Positions 48,789 through 57,689 of a DNA stretch of 64,000 nucleotides are shown here, piece after piece. The notes under the pieces are model-generated. The model was not told the DNA's origin. It did no database searches and saw only the letters and a program-made list of their open reading frames with translations. Within the stretch, counting starts at the first letter, position 1. Each line of letters begins with the position of its first letter. A program made the position numbers and the translations under genes. Source of the DNA: Weissella confusa (GTDB lineage: Bacteria > Bacillota > Bacilli > Lactobacillales > Lactobacillaceae). Where the stretch lies: NCBI GenBank assembly GCA_041871065.1, contig CP168942.1, positions 278,501 through 342,500 on the forward strand, read 5' to 3'.

Positions 48789-49646
48789 ATGGAAATTTTA
48801 GAACGCGCATATGCGAAGCTTAATATTAGTCTTGATACGCCATTTGCGCATGCTGATGGCGAACAAGAATGGGACATGTTGATGGTTGCGATTGATTTGG
48901 CTGACACAGTCACAATTCGAACAACGACAGATCATCAAGAGATTATCGTTGAATCGACAAGTGGCTTGTTGCCATTGAATGAAAAAAATTTAGCCTATCA
49001 AGCGGCTGAATTGATGCGCGAACGGGCGGGTGTATCTGAAGGGGTGGAAATTCATATCGACAAGCATATTCCAGTGGCAGCTGGACTTGGCGGTGGTTCA
49101 TCAGATGCGGCGGCTGTATTGCGCGGTTTAAATAAAATCTGGCATATGACCTTAACGGAAGCGCAACTTGCTGAGATTGGGTTGAAAATTGATGCCGATG
49201 TGCCGTTCTGTGTGTATTCACGACCAGCACGGGTGACGGGACGCGGTGAAATCGTGGCGCCACTCTCACAAAAGTTTCCACCGCTATGGTTGGTTGTGTC
49301 GAAGCCAGCAATTAGTGTGTCGACGCCTAAAATTCTGAAGATGATTGATTATGACAACTTGGAACACGGGGACATGTCAGCGTTGATGGACGCCGTTGAG
49401 CGTGGCGATTTTGATGCCGCGTTCAAGGGGATGTTTAATGTTCTTGAACCAGTTACAGCGTCAAAGTATCCAGAAATTGTGAAGCTGAAAGAGAAGATGC
49501 GTAAGTTTGGGGCGGATGCGGTTCAGATGTCTGGTACGGGTCCAACGGTCTTTGCAATTACTGATAAGGCATCACGAGCAAAGCGCTTGTACAATGCTGT
49601 CCGTGGTTTTGTGCCAGAAACGTACATGGTTCGACTGGTAAATTAA
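48789..49646 (+). CDS. ispE: 4-diphosphocytidyl-2-C-methyl-D-erythritol kinase (IspE) homologue
   Basis: A 285-aa GHMP kinase. It has ERAYAKLNISLD near residue 4, the GHMP ATP motif IPVAAGLGGGSSDAAAVLRG near 94, IDADVPFCVY near 137 and the C-terminal MSGTGPTVFAI near 241. In the MEP pathway IspE phosphorylates CDP-methylerythritol. Lactic acid bacteria generally make isoprenoids by the mevalonate route, so an orphan copy may do something else. AAAGGAT sets ATG 48789. It is monocistronic with its own promoter (TATAAT, 48750-48755) and terminator. Confidence 0.92.
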   Translation: MEILERAYAKLNISLDTPFAHADGEQEWDMLMVAIDLADTVTIRTTTDHQEIIVESTSGLLPLNEKNLAYQAAELMRERAGVSEGVEIHIDKHIPVAAGLGGGSSDAAAVLRGLNKIWHMTLTEAQLAEIGLKIDADVPFCVYSRPARVTGRGEIVAPLSQKFPPLWLVVSKPAISVSTPKILKMIDYDNLEHGDMSALMDAVERGDFDAAFKGMFNVLEPVTASKYPEIVKLKEKMRKFGADAVQMSGTGPTVFAITDKASRAKRLYNAVRGFVPETYMVRLVN

Positions 49647-49658
49647 TAGAAACTGATT

Positions 49659-49685
49659 GAGCGACGGAAATCGTCGCTTTTTTTG
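49659..49685 (+). terminator. Intrinsic terminator after ispE
   Basis: GCGACG/CGTCGC stem, 5-base loop, then seven T. Confidence 0.85.
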
Positions 49686-49710
49686 TGCGCCTGAACGGGG
49701 TGAGTTCGTG

Positions 49711-49803
49711 TTATAAACGTTTTACTCGATAATTTCGGACTTTTTAAAACGATTAACTATGAAATAATTGTGAATAAGCGAATATAATCGTTTACTTTTA
49801 TGA
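49711..49803 (+). promoter_or_regulatory. AT-rich promoter region of the BMP gene with operator-like half sites
   Basis: TATAAACGTTTTAC (49712-49725), TTTTAAAACGATTAAC (near 49743-49758) and AATCGTTTAC (near 49786-49797) resemble the CG-centred half sites in front of rbsK and the nucleoside operon. None is a full copy. The resemblance suggests LacI-family control of a possible nucleoside-binding protein but could be chance in AT-rich DNA. Confidence 0.35.
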
Positions 49804-49882
49804 ATTTGTTCGTTATATTTATGGCATAGATGAATTGGTCATCGAAAAAATAAATGGGTTTTTCATAAAGGGGAAAAAAAAC

Positions 49883-50938
49883 ATGGCTTCAAACGTAAAG
49901 ATGTGGATTGCTGGTGCTGCGGTAGTAGTAATCGCTGGTGGCGCATACGCCGCACTATCTGGAAACAAGTCAGCTTCAGGTGAAGCAGGTAAGACATCAG
50001 TCGCGTTGGTGACTGACGGTGGTGGAGTTGACGATAAGTCATTCCAACAATCTGCCTGGGAAGGCTTGGAGAAATGGGGTAAGGAAAACGGCGTTAAGCA
50101 AGGTAAGAATGGTTACACTTACTATCAATCAAAGTCACACGCTGATTTTAAGACAAACTATGATCAAGCTGTGTCAGCCGGTTTCAAGAACATTTATGGT
50201 ATTGGGTTCCAATTGACTTCAACGGTTAACGAAGAAGCTAAGAAGCACCCAGACACGAACTTTATGATTGTCGATGACATCGCAAAGAAGCGTGATAACG
50301 TTGTCTCAGTAACGTTTAAGTCAGAACAATCATCATACTTGGCTGGTGTTGCTGCCGCTAAGACGACTAAGACGAACAAGCTTGGTTTCGTTGGTGGTAT
50401 GGAATCAGCAGTTGTGAAGACATTCGAAGCTGGTTTCGTTGCTGGTGCAAAGTCAGTTAACCCTGACATTCAAGTTGATGTACAATACGTTGGTAGCTTT
50501 ACTGATGCTGGTAAGGGTAAGACGATTGCGGCTTCAATGTACCAAAACGGTACTGATGTGATCTTCTCAGCTGCTGGTGGTGCCGGTGCTGGTGTCTTCA
50601 CTGAAGCTAAGGACTTGAACAGCGAAAGGAACGCTGCTGACAAGGTTTGGGTAATCGGTGTTGACCGTGACCAAAACGATGATGGTGCTTACACGGCGAA
50701 GGACGGTAAGTCAAACTTCACGTTGACGTCATCAGTTAAGAAGGTTGGTAAGGCCGTTGTTGACGTGACTGAAATGGCAGCTAAGGACAAGTTCCCTGGT
50801 GGTAAGCAATTGGTTTACGGTTTGGACGACAAGGGTGTTGCTGTAACACGCGGAAACATGTCTGACGAAGCTTGGCAAGCTGTTCAAGCAGCCCAAAAGA
50901 AGATTGTTGATAAGGAAATCACAGTTCCTTCAAAGTAA
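49883..50938 (+). CDS. BMP family ABC transporter substrate-binding protein without lipobox
   Basis: A 351-aa binding protein of the BMP/PnrA/Med family, which commonly binds purine nucleosides. Signature parts are VALVTDGGGVDDKSFQQSAWEGL near residue 37, ANFKTNY-like SHADFKTNYDQAVSAGF near 76, YLAGVAAAKTTKTNKLGFVGGMES near 137 and IFSAAGGAGAGVF near 213. The N-terminal helix (MWIAGAAVVVIAGGAYAAL) has no Cys; the protein has none, so lipidation is excluded. GGGGA precedes ATG 49883. Its permease and ATPase genes are not adjacent. A paralogue follows. Confidence 0.92.
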   Translation: MASNVKMWIAGAAVVVIAGGAYAALSGNKSASGEAGKTSVALVTDGGGVDDKSFQQSAWEGLEKWGKENGVKQGKNGYTYYQSKSHADFKTNYDQAVSAGFKNIYGIGFQLTSTVNEEAKKHPDTNFMIVDDIAKKRDNVVSVTFKSEQSSYLAGVAAAKTTKTNKLGFVGGMESAVVKTFEAGFVAGAKSVNPDIQVDVQYVGSFTDAGKGKTIAASMYQNGTDVIFSAAGGAGAGVFTEAKDLNSERNAADKVWVIGVDRDQNDDGAYTAKDGKSNFTLTSSVKKVGKAVVDVTEMAAKDKFPGGKQLVYGLDDKGVAVTRGNMSDEAWQAVQAAQKKIVDKEITVPSK

Positions 50939-50948
50939 TTTGGTTAAA

Positions 50949-50985
50949 TGAGACGTTGTGCGTTTAGACGCATAACGTCTTTTAA
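50949..50985 (+). terminator. Intrinsic terminator between the BMP genes
   Basis: AGACGTTGTGCG (50951-50962) pairs with CGCATAACGTCT (50969-50980), ending in TTTTAATTT. Confidence 0.8.
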
Positions 50986-51010
50986 TTTGATTTCATGTTG
51001 AGGGAAAGAG

Positions 51011-52069
51011 ATGAAAAAAAGTGTGATTATTGGTGTTGCGGCAACAGCGCTGATTGCCGCGATTGCGGGGATGATGATAACGAGCCTCCCGACTGAGGCC
51101 GAAACGGAACCGATTCAAGCAACGGTAGCCATGATTACAGATGGCGCTGGCGTTGATGATCAGTCATACCAAGAACTTGCTTGGCGAGGGATTAAAAAAT
51201 ATGCCTTGGAAACAGGGCTGGCTGAGGGAATTGATGGCTATCAATCTTTTCATGCCATAACGGCGACGGAGGCACAGCAAGCAATTACCGATGCGGTTAA
51301 TGATGGGTTTAAGACTGTTTTTGCGGTAGGGTATCGCAAAATCCAAGCTGTAGATGAAGCGGTTCAAAAGTACCCTGATCGAGATTTTGTCATGATTGGT
51401 GATGTTGCGCAGACACGACCTAATGTTGTGTCAGTAACCTTTCAAGCAAATCAACCATCATATCTAGCTGGCGTTGCTGCCGCAAAGACGACGAAAACAG
51501 ACACTATCGGACTAGTTTGTGGGGAAAAGTCGGTTGTGATGGAGGCTTTCGAGGCCGGCTACATTGCAGGTGCACAATCGATTAAACCAGACATTAAGAT
51601 TTTGCATGACTATGTTGGTGATTTTAAAAATGATGCCACGGCTAAAACCTTGGCGAATAATATGTATCAAGCTGGCGCTGACGTGATTTATCAAACAGCG
51701 GGTGGCGCTGGTCAGGGTGTTTTTGAAGCGGCCCGATCAATCAACGAAAAGCGCCGTAGTGCCGCGAAGGTTTGGGTGATTGGTGTTGATACGAACCAAT
51801 CACAAAGTGGCCGTTATCAAGCACTTGATGCCTCATCAAACTTCACACTAACATCTGCGTTGAAGCGTGTTGATCAAGTGGTGTACGATATCGCTAATTT
51901 GGCGATGAAGGATGAGTTCCCTGGTGGTGAGCACTTGGTATATGGGCTTGATAATGATGGTGTCTCAGTAACGCGCGGACGCATGAGTACTGAAGCCTGG
52001 ATGGCAGTGCAAGATGCCAAGCAAGATATTTTGGACAAGAAAGTGGTTGTACCAGAAACGTTAGATTAG
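51011..52069 (+). CDS. BMP family substrate-binding protein, diverged paralogue
   Basis: A 352-aa paralogue of the preceding gene, readily aligned throughout (MITDGAGVDDQSYQELAWRGI; QPSYLAGVAAAKTTKTDTIGLVCGEKS; QTAGGAGQGVFEAARSINEKRR; WVIGVDTNQSQSGRYQALDAS). The N-terminal hydrophobic helix (VIIGVAATALIAAIAGMMI) again has no lipobox; a single internal Cys (near residue 175) is not a lipidation site. Codon use is much less biased than in the first copy, which suggests lower expression and faster divergence. It may have different ligand specificity or a sensory role. Confidence 0.9.
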   Translation: MKKSVIIGVAATALIAAIAGMMITSLPTEAETEPIQATVAMITDGAGVDDQSYQELAWRGIKKYALETGLAEGIDGYQSFHAITATEAQQAITDAVNDGFKTVFAVGYRKIQAVDEAVQKYPDRDFVMIGDVAQTRPNVVSVTFQANQPSYLAGVAAAKTTKTDTIGLVCGEKSVVMEAFEAGYIAGAQSIKPDIKILHDYVGDFKNDATAKTLANNMYQAGADVIYQTAGGAGQGVFEAARSINEKRRSAAKVWVIGVDTNQSQSGRYQALDASSNFTLTSALKRVDQVVYDIANLAMKDEFPGGEHLVYGLDNDGVSVTRGRMSTEAWMAVQDAKQDILDKKVVVPETLD

Positions 52070-52155
52070 GCTGATATTCCTTAGAACCTTTTTACAACAC
52101 TATTCGTTTTAGTTGGGGTATACTAACAAAAAATAAACGAATGAGGAATTTGACC

Positions 52156-52917
52156 ATGGCAGATGTGATTTTCAACCGTCCACTAGAAAATGAAGATCTT
52201 GAAGCAACGCTAGATGCTTACGAGAAAGATGTTAACCCTGAAACTGAGCATGATTTCATCGCGATGTTGGGTGCCGCATCATTGCTAGCACCAGTACAAG
52301 TTGATGCTGAATTGACTGACAATGGTGATGGTACTTTCGTAATTGACTCAGAAGTTGCCGCACAATTGAACTACCAAGTCATCCAAAACTCAAAGGGTGA
52401 AGTATTCTTCCCAGCTTTCACGAGCACAGAAGAATACAACAAGTGGTCAACTGAAGCTGAAGGTGTTGTTGCCTTGACTGTTTCATTGGAAACTTATGCC
52501 GCTTTGATGTCAGCTAACCCTGATACTGGTTTGGTTATCAATGCCTACGGTCAAAATGTTGTCATGAATCAAGACAACATGAACTACGTGATGGCAACGT
52601 TGACGCAAATGCGTGAGCAAGACCCTATCACTTTGGAAGATCCTGTTGATGATCAAACAGAATTTGCAGCTAAGTTGGCTGAGGGTATGGGTGAAGTTTT
52701 GCCTGACTTGCAAACTGTTTGGGCCATCGACTTGGTTCGTGCACCAGAGCGTGCATTGATTTACGTTATCCACACGGATGGTGAACTTGAAGAAGCAAAG
52801 GCACAATTCTTTGCCTTTGCTCAAATGGCTGGTGCCCCAGCATTCACGAACGTATTGGGTGTTCAAGAAATTGGTTACCCACGTGCGGCTGCATTCGCAC
52901 CAATTTACACAAAGTAA
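52156..52917 (+). CDS. SseB N-terminal domain-like protein 1
   Basis: A 253-aa acidic soluble protein. It resembles SseB-type proteins: FNRPLENEDLEATLDAYEKD near residue 5, FIAMLGAASLLAPVQVD near 36, GEVFFPAFTSTEEYNKWS near 82, GLVINAYGQNVVMNQDNMNYV near 130, and a second region RALIYVIHTDGELEEAKAQF near 203. SseB-like proteins have no firm biochemical function in Firmicutes. AGGA lies 8 bases before ATG 52156. Strong codon bias implies high expression. A terminator separates it from its paralogue. Confidence 0.78.
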   Translation: MADVIFNRPLENEDLEATLDAYEKDVNPETEHDFIAMLGAASLLAPVQVDAELTDNGDGTFVIDSEVAAQLNYQVIQNSKGEVFFPAFTSTEEYNKWSTEAEGVVALTVSLETYAALMSANPDTGLVINAYGQNVVMNQDNMNYVMATLTQMREQDPITLEDPVDDQTEFAAKLAEGMGEVLPDLQTVWAIDLVRAPERALIYVIHTDGELEEAKAQFFAFAQMAGAPAFTNVLGVQEIGYPRAAAFAPIYTK

Positions 52918-52927
52918 TCCAACAATT

Positions 52928-52963
52928 AGAGCATCTGTCATCTGGGCAGGTGCTCTTTTTTTC
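52928..52963 (+). terminator. Intrinsic terminator
   Basis: AGAGCATCTG pairs with CAGGTGCTCT (one G-T pair), followed by seven T. Confidence 0.85.
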
Positions 52964-53007
52964 GTTATACTAGATGAAACACAAGGATTTAAGAATGGGG
53001 AATTATA

Positions 53008-53793
53008 ATGGATAACCAAGAAGATGTTTTGCGTAACGACGCATTGCTAGATGCGTTGGCAGCATTTCGTGAAGATCAAAACGGCACAACGGAGCAAGCG
53101 TTTATTCAAGCGTTGATTGAAGCGGTCTTTATTGCACCAGTTAACTTTAGTGAGCCACCAATCATCAAGGAAAATGGGGATGTTGAAATTCCTGAAGGCG
53201 CAGAAATGCGTTTGTTGACGTTCGAGATGGAAAATGGCCACTCAGTATTCCCAATCTTTACAGATTTGTATGCCTTCAATGCCCAACCAATTGATTCAGA
53301 AGAGCCTGTTCACCCATGGGCTATGGCGTTGACTGACTACTTGCCAGTTTTGCAAGGTGAAGATTCTGAAAACCTTGAGGGCTTGGCATTGAACCCATTC
53401 ACGAACGGTATGCCAATTTCACGTGAAAACTTGGCTTACATCGCTGGCTTGTTGGCAGCGCAACAGGGTGAAGGCGAGATGCAAATTTCTTCTGCTGAAG
53501 ATGTCATCCCAACGCCATTGCGTTACGATTTGATTGGTTTGGCTGATGACGCTATGGGTAAGATTGAGCGTATGCACTTGTTGTGGTTGACGAACGAAGC
53601 CACTGGTACTGAAAACTACTTGTTGGTTGTTGATGGACCTGACAAGGAAGCTTACCAAGCTTTGTACGCTGATATCGCAAAGATTTTTGAAGAGAAGGCT
53701 GGCGAAGAAGGAAACGCAGTTGATATTGTTTCAGCAAGCGACTTCGGGGTTGATTTGTCAGAATTCGCAACGTTGTACGACCGTAACTTGTAA
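53008..53793 (+). CDS. SseB N-terminal domain-like protein 2
   Basis: A 261-aa acidic protein, a paralogue of the preceding one: LLDALAAFREDQNGTTEQAFIQALIEAVFIAPVNF near residues 10-45, NGHSVFPIFTDLYAFNAQP near 74, LALNPFTNGMPISRENLAYIAGLL near 127 and ENYLLVVDGPDKEAYQALYADIA near 200. It lies 90 bases downstream, after a terminator and with its own TATACT-like box (52967-52972), so each copy may be transcribed separately. GGGGAA precedes the ATG. Function unknown. Confidence 0.75.
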   Translation: MDNQEDVLRNDALLDALAAFREDQNGTTEQAFIQALIEAVFIAPVNFSEPPIIKENGDVEIPEGAEMRLLTFEMENGHSVFPIFTDLYAFNAQPIDSEEPVHPWAMALTDYLPVLQGEDSENLEGLALNPFTNGMPISRENLAYIAGLLAAQQGEGEMQISSAEDVIPTPLRYDLIGLADDAMGKIERMHLLWLTNEATGTENYLLVVDGPDKEAYQALYADIAKIFEEKAGEEGNAVDIVSASDFGVDLSEFATLYDRNL

Positions 53794-53796
53794 GAA

Positions 53797-53840
53797 TAAT
53801 CCGCTGTATAGTCCTTTATACTATGCAGCGGATTTTTTTG
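53797..53840 (+). terminator. Intrinsic terminator
   Basis: AATCCGCTGTATAGT pairs with ACTATGCAGCGGATT around CCTTTAT, followed by a T-run. Confidence 0.9.
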
Positions 53841-53905
53841 TAGCGTATAATACAAAAAGTAAATAAAAGAAAAATAAATCCGATAGAAACGGGAAGTAAA
53901 CAATC

Positions 53906-54919
53906 ATGACTGAATTTAAGGATACAGATTTAACAATTATTGGTGCTGGACCAGTTGGTATGTTCGCCGCCTTCTACGCAGGGCTGCGTGAACTAGACGT
54001 GACGATTATCGAAAGCTTGGAAAGTGTTGGAGGTCAAGTTGCCAACCTTTACCCACAAAAGACGATTTTGGATATTGCTGGTTACGTGAACACAACGGGA
54101 GCCAAGATTGTGAAGGAACTTGATGATCAAATGCGTCAATTCCAACAAGATTTGTATCTTGATACGACAGTTATTGATGTTGTCCCAAATGGCACTGAAT
54201 TTGACATCACGACTGATAAGGGTTCATTCCACTCAAAGTCAGTTATCGTGGCAACGGGTAAGGGTGCTTTCGAGCCACGTCGTTTGCCAGAAGATGTTGA
54301 AAATGGTCTAGAAGGTCAAGGTATTCACTACTTCTTGAACGACGTTGAAGACTTCCGTGGCCACCGTGTGCTGGTTGCAGGTGGTGGTGACTCAGCTGTT
54401 GATATGTCAACATTGTTGGACACGGTTGCAGCAGAAGTACACTTGACGCACCGTCGTGACAAGTTCCGTGCCATGGAACACGCTGTTTCAGAATTGCAAA
54501 AGTCAGCCGTTCAAATCGAGACACCATACAACATTGAGTCTGTTGAAAAGGCTGAAGATGGTTCATTGAATGTGACTTTGGCTAAGGTTCGCGAAGATGA
54601 GAAGAAGGTGTTGAACGTCGATGATTTGATGGTTAACTACGGCTTCACGTCAGAAAATAAGATTGTTGCCGGTTGGACGATTCAACCAGCTGTTGAGCGT
54701 CAGAAGTTCACGGTTAGCCAAGAGATGGAGACGACTGTTCCCGGTGTCTTCGCGGTCGGTGACGTGGCTGAGTACCCAGGTAAGGCCGAATTGATTGCCA
54801 CTGGTTTTGGTGAAGTGCCAACTGCTGTTAACAGTATCATCAAGCGCATCTACCCAGATCGCCAAGGACCAGTTCACTCATCTGGTTTGGTTATCGAGAA
54901 TGGTGAAATCAAGCGATAA
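53906..54919 (+). CDS. Ferredoxin-NADP+ reductase, thioredoxin-reductase type (YumC-like)
   Basis: A 337-aa flavoprotein. FAD-binding GAGPVGMFAAFYAG is near residue 13, GGQVANLYPQKTILDIAGY near 43 (typical of the FNR2 family), the NADPH Rossmann motif VAGGGDSAVDMS near 157 and the C-terminal FAD motif GVFAVGDVAEYPGKAEL near 282. There is no redox CxxC between the FAD and NADPH halves, which excludes thioredoxin reductase. It would reduce ferredoxin or flavodoxin with NADPH; the flavodoxin-like protein at 7787 is a possible partner. No close neighbours share its operon. Confidence 0.93.
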   Translation: MTEFKDTDLTIIGAGPVGMFAAFYAGLRELDVTIIESLESVGGQVANLYPQKTILDIAGYVNTTGAKIVKELDDQMRQFQQDLYLDTTVIDVVPNGTEFDITTDKGSFHSKSVIVATGKGAFEPRRLPEDVENGLEGQGIHYFLNDVEDFRGHRVLVAGGGDSAVDMSTLLDTVAAEVHLTHRRDKFRAMEHAVSELQKSAVQIETPYNIESVEKAEDGSLNVTLAKVREDEKKVLNVDDLMVNYGFTSENKIVAGWTIQPAVERQKFTVSQEMETTVPGVFAVGDVAEYPGKAELIATGFGEVPTAVNSIIKRIYPDRQGPVHSSGLVIENGEIKR

Positions 54920-54977
54920 CTGCTTGTAGTCAGTTAGCCGTTCCGATATACTGGATTTAACTTAAATAACACATTTT

Positions 54978-55019
54978 GACAGAGGTATCGCATTTCGTTG
55001 CGGTACCTCTGTTGTTGTC
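54978..55019 (+). terminator. Probable intrinsic terminator
   Basis: CAGAGGTATCGCA pairs with TGCGGTACCTCTG around a 6-base loop. The following TTGTTGTCTT tract is only moderately T-rich. Confidence 0.65.
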
Positions 55020-55130
55020 TTAGGCGAAATGATAACGGTGAAACTTTGGGGAACAATTAATCACTACTATTTGTTCTGAAATTTTGTTACAATAGTAACG
55101 AAATATTCTAATACAAAAGAGGTATCACCA

Positions 55131-55850
55131 ATGGCAAAGTTGGTTTTGATCCGTCACGGTCAAAGTGAATGGAACGCATTGAACTTGTTCAATGGTTGGG
55201 TAGACACGAAGTTGAGCGACAAGGGTATTGCCCAAGCTCGTACTGCAGGTGAATTGTTGGCCAAGGAAGGCATCCAATTCGACCAAGCTTACACGTCAGT
55301 TTTGACGCGTGCGATCACGACGTTGCACTACGCTTTGGAAGAAGCTGGTCAATTGTGGATCCCTGAAATGAAGTCATGGCGCTTGAACGAGCGTCACTAC
55401 GGTGCTTTGCAAGGTTTGAACAAGGCTGACGCCGCTGAAAAGTGGGGAGCAGACCAAGTTTTGCAATGGCGTCGTTCATACGACGTTTTGCCTCCATTGC
55501 TAGAGACGCAAGAAGAGACTGTTGAAGTTTTGGGTAAGACTTACCCAGCCTTTGACCGTCGTTACGCTGATGTTCCTGAAGGTGAGTTGCCATTCGGTGA
55601 AAACTTGAAGGTTACGTTGGAACGCGTATTGCCATTCTGGGAGTCTAACATTTCACAAGACTTGAAGGCTGGTAAGAACGTTGTTATCGCAGCCCACGGT
55701 AACTCATTGCGCGCATTGGTTAAGCACATCGAAAACATCTCAGATGATGACATCTTGGGTGTTGAGATTGCTAACGGTGAGCCTTTGGTATACGACTTGG
55801 CAGATGACTTGTCAGTTGTATCAAAGAAGGTTTTGAAGTCAGAAGACTAA
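55131..55850 (+). CDS. gpmA: 2,3-bisphosphoglycerate-dependent phosphoglycerate mutase
   Basis: A 239-aa glycolytic enzyme converting 3- to 2-phosphoglycerate. The phosphohistidine motif is [20 protein letters not shown] at residues 4-23. Then [12 protein letters not shown] near 54, [16 protein letters not shown] near 83 (catalytic Glu), and [17 protein letters not shown] near 184 with the second catalytic His. Codon bias is extreme, as expected for glycolysis. An AGAGGT ribosome-binding site and a TACAAT -10 (55088-55093) lie upstream. It is monocistronic. Confidence 0.97.
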   Translation: MAKLVLIRHGQSEWNALNLFNGWVDTKLSDKGIAQARTAGELLAKEGIQFDQAYTSVLTRAITTLHYALEEAGQLWIPEMKSWRLNERHYGALQGLNKADAAEKWGADQVLQWRRSYDVLPPLLETQEETVEVLGKTYPAFDRRYADVPEGELPFGENLKVTLERVLPFWESNISQDLKAGKNVVIAAHGNSLRALVKHIENISDDDILGVEIANGEPLVYDLADDLSVVSKKVLKSED

Positions 55851-55857
55851 TTAACTG

Positions 55858-55905
55858 TTAAAAACACTCGCATTTTCCATTTGGAGAATGCGAGTGTTTT
55901 TTCTT
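55858..55905. terminator. Intrinsic terminator after gpmA
   Basis: AAAACACTCGCATT pairs with AATGCGAGTGTTTT around a 12-base loop, with T-run. Confidence 0.9.
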
Positions 55906-55987
55906 GTCACTTTCTTGTCAGTTTGTAGGGCGAATTATTATTGTTTGCTCGTTATGATAGAACTATTGAAATGATGAGGAAGCGAAT

Positions 55988-56905
55988 ATGGCGGAAACGA
56001 TTTTAAAAGTACAACACGCGACCAAGCGATATGGTAATCACTTGGCGCTGGATGATGTGTCACTCACGATTGAACGTGGCGCAATTTATGGTTTGATTGG
56101 TGAAAATGGCGCCGGCAAATCAACCCTTATGCGAGCGGTGATGGAATTGATTCATTTGGATAATGGGGATATTTCTCTGTTTGGTGAATCAACACCAGCG
56201 GGATTGCAGCTGGCACGCCGTCAGATGGGGCAGTCGATTGAAACACCGGCACTATATCCGGAGTTAACGGCGTATGCCAATATGCAGGTTCAAGCTGCAA
56301 ATGGCGGTGTGGGCGAGACTGATATTCAAGCATTGCTAGACTTGATGAACCTCGGGTCAGTTGGTAAGAAGCGGGTTAAGAATTTTTCGTTGGGGATGCG
56401 CCAACGGTTGACGATTGCCATGACCTTAGTGACGAATCCGCAACTGTTGATTTTGGATGAACCAACTAATGGATTGGATCCTGCTGGAATTGTTGAAATT
56501 CGCGAAATTATTAAGCGATTGGTCAGTGAACGCGGACTGACGGTGTTGATCTCTAGTCACCTGTTGGATGAGCTGGCCCATGTGGCAACGCATTATGCAG
56601 TGCTTCATCACGGCAGAATCGTACGAGAGATGACGGAAGAAGAACTATCAACCGAAAGCCAACGTTACGTGGCTGTAACGACACCAACACCAGATAAGGC
56701 GATTGTGGTATTAGATAAATTGGGCTGGTCATCGTATGAAGTTATTGATGGCGAAACAGTCCGTGTATTCGGGCATATTGCAGAACGCGGGTTGCTAAAC
56801 CAAGAATTGGTGCAAGCGGGCATTGAAGTTCTTGGACTCCAGGTTGCAGGCCAGAGTTTGGAAGATATCTTCCTACGTTTAACGGAGGAGACGGGCAATG
56901 AGTAA
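55988..56905 (+). CDS. ABC transporter ATP-binding protein (BcrA-like)
   Basis: A 305-aa ATPase resembling BcrA/lantibiotic immunity subunits. Walker A GENGAGKSTLMRA is near residue 37, the signature FSLGMRQRLTIA near 132 and Walker B LLILDEPTNGLDPAGIVEI near 152, followed by a C-terminal domain of about 80 residues seen in BcrA-type proteins. GAGGA lies upstream of the ATG. It is the first gene of a four-gene cluster (ATPase, permease, response regulator, histidine kinase) with gaps or overlaps under 20 bases, a typical peptide-antibiotic defence or immunity module. Confidence 0.9.
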   Translation: MAETILKVQHATKRYGNHLALDDVSLTIERGAIYGLIGENGAGKSTLMRAVMELIHLDNGDISLFGESTPAGLQLARRQMGQSIETPALYPELTAYANMQVQAANGGVGETDIQALLDLMNLGSVGKKRVKNFSLGMRQRLTIAMTLVTNPQLLILDEPTNGLDPAGIVEIREIIKRLVSERGLTVLISSHLLDELAHVATHYAVLHHGRIVREMTEEELSTESQRYVAVTTPTPDKAIVVLDKLGWSSYEVIDGETVRVFGHIAERGLLNQELVQAGIEVLGLQVAGQSLEDIFLRLTEETGNE

Positions 56906-57677
56906 TTTGCTACGAGCAGAATGGTTAAGGACGCGTTATAGTCGTCGCTGGTGGTTGGTTTTTGTCGTGATTGCTGTGTTGCCGGTCGTGCAAGGGTGGT
57001 CGCTATGGCAACAAGGTCAAAGCGGGGGCGATATTGTTCAAATTATTGAGACCGTTGTGAACGGTGCCACTGGGGTGTTGGCTGTTAAGAAGAATGGATT
57101 GGCGCTGTTGATGCTGATTATGGCGGCAATTGCGTTTATGATTGGTGAAGAATTCCAACATGGGACAATCAGAAACACATTGGCTTTGGGGCATTCGCGA
57201 ACGCGCTACTATCTAGTTAAGCTGGGTGTCGCAATGGTGTTGTCGATTATGGCAGCGGTGATTTTAACCGCCGTGACAGTTGGTGGTTACACGTTATTTT
57301 TTGATTTTGGGCATGTAGCTGGATTTGATAGTTGGTGGACATTTGCCTGGCAATCGTTGTTGGTTGAAGGGTTGCTGGTTTTGGCGAATGTAGCAGTTTA
57401 CATGATGATTGCCATCATTGTCCGTTCAGTGGGACCAACGTTGATTGTCAGTTTCTTGTACACCTTGGGGACGGGATTCGTACCGGGTCTGTTTGCAAAA
57501 TTTGAATCACTGGCCTTTTTACAAAATTGGTTCGTGAATAAGTGGTTATTTTACTTTAACTTTGCTGATCCAAAGCAAACGCATGACTTGCCTGAAATCG
57601 CAATCGTGGCGCTACTCACAATTGTGGTATCATCTGTGATAGGGATTTTCTGGTTTAAGAAAACGGATATTAAGTAA
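56898..57677 (+). CDS. ABC-2 type permease (BcrB-like)
   Basis: A 259-aa membrane protein with six helices. It has the N-terminal LLRAEWLRTRYSRRWWLVFVVIAVLPVVQGW, the EFQHGTIRNTLALGHSRTRYYLVKL region near residue 85 typical of ABC-2/NatB-BcrB permeases, and a C-terminal IFWFKKTDIK. Its start overlaps the ATPase gene by 8 bases, with ACGGAGGAGACGGG upstream. It probably moves or expels a cell-envelope-active peptide. Confidence 0.86.
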   Translation: MSNLLRAEWLRTRYSRRWWLVFVVIAVLPVVQGWSLWQQGQSGGDIVQIIETVVNGATGVLAVKKNGLALLMLIMAAIAFMIGEEFQHGTIRNTLALGHSRTRYYLVKLGVAMVLSIMAAVILTAVTVGGYTLFFDFGHVAGFDSWWTFAWQSLLVEGLLVLANVAVYMMIAIIVRSVGPTLIVSFLYTLGTGFVPGLFAKFESLAFLQNWFVNKWLFYFNFADPKQTHDLPEIAIVALLTIVVSSVIGIFWFKKTDIK

Positions 57678-57689
57678 GGGGCTGGCGTG

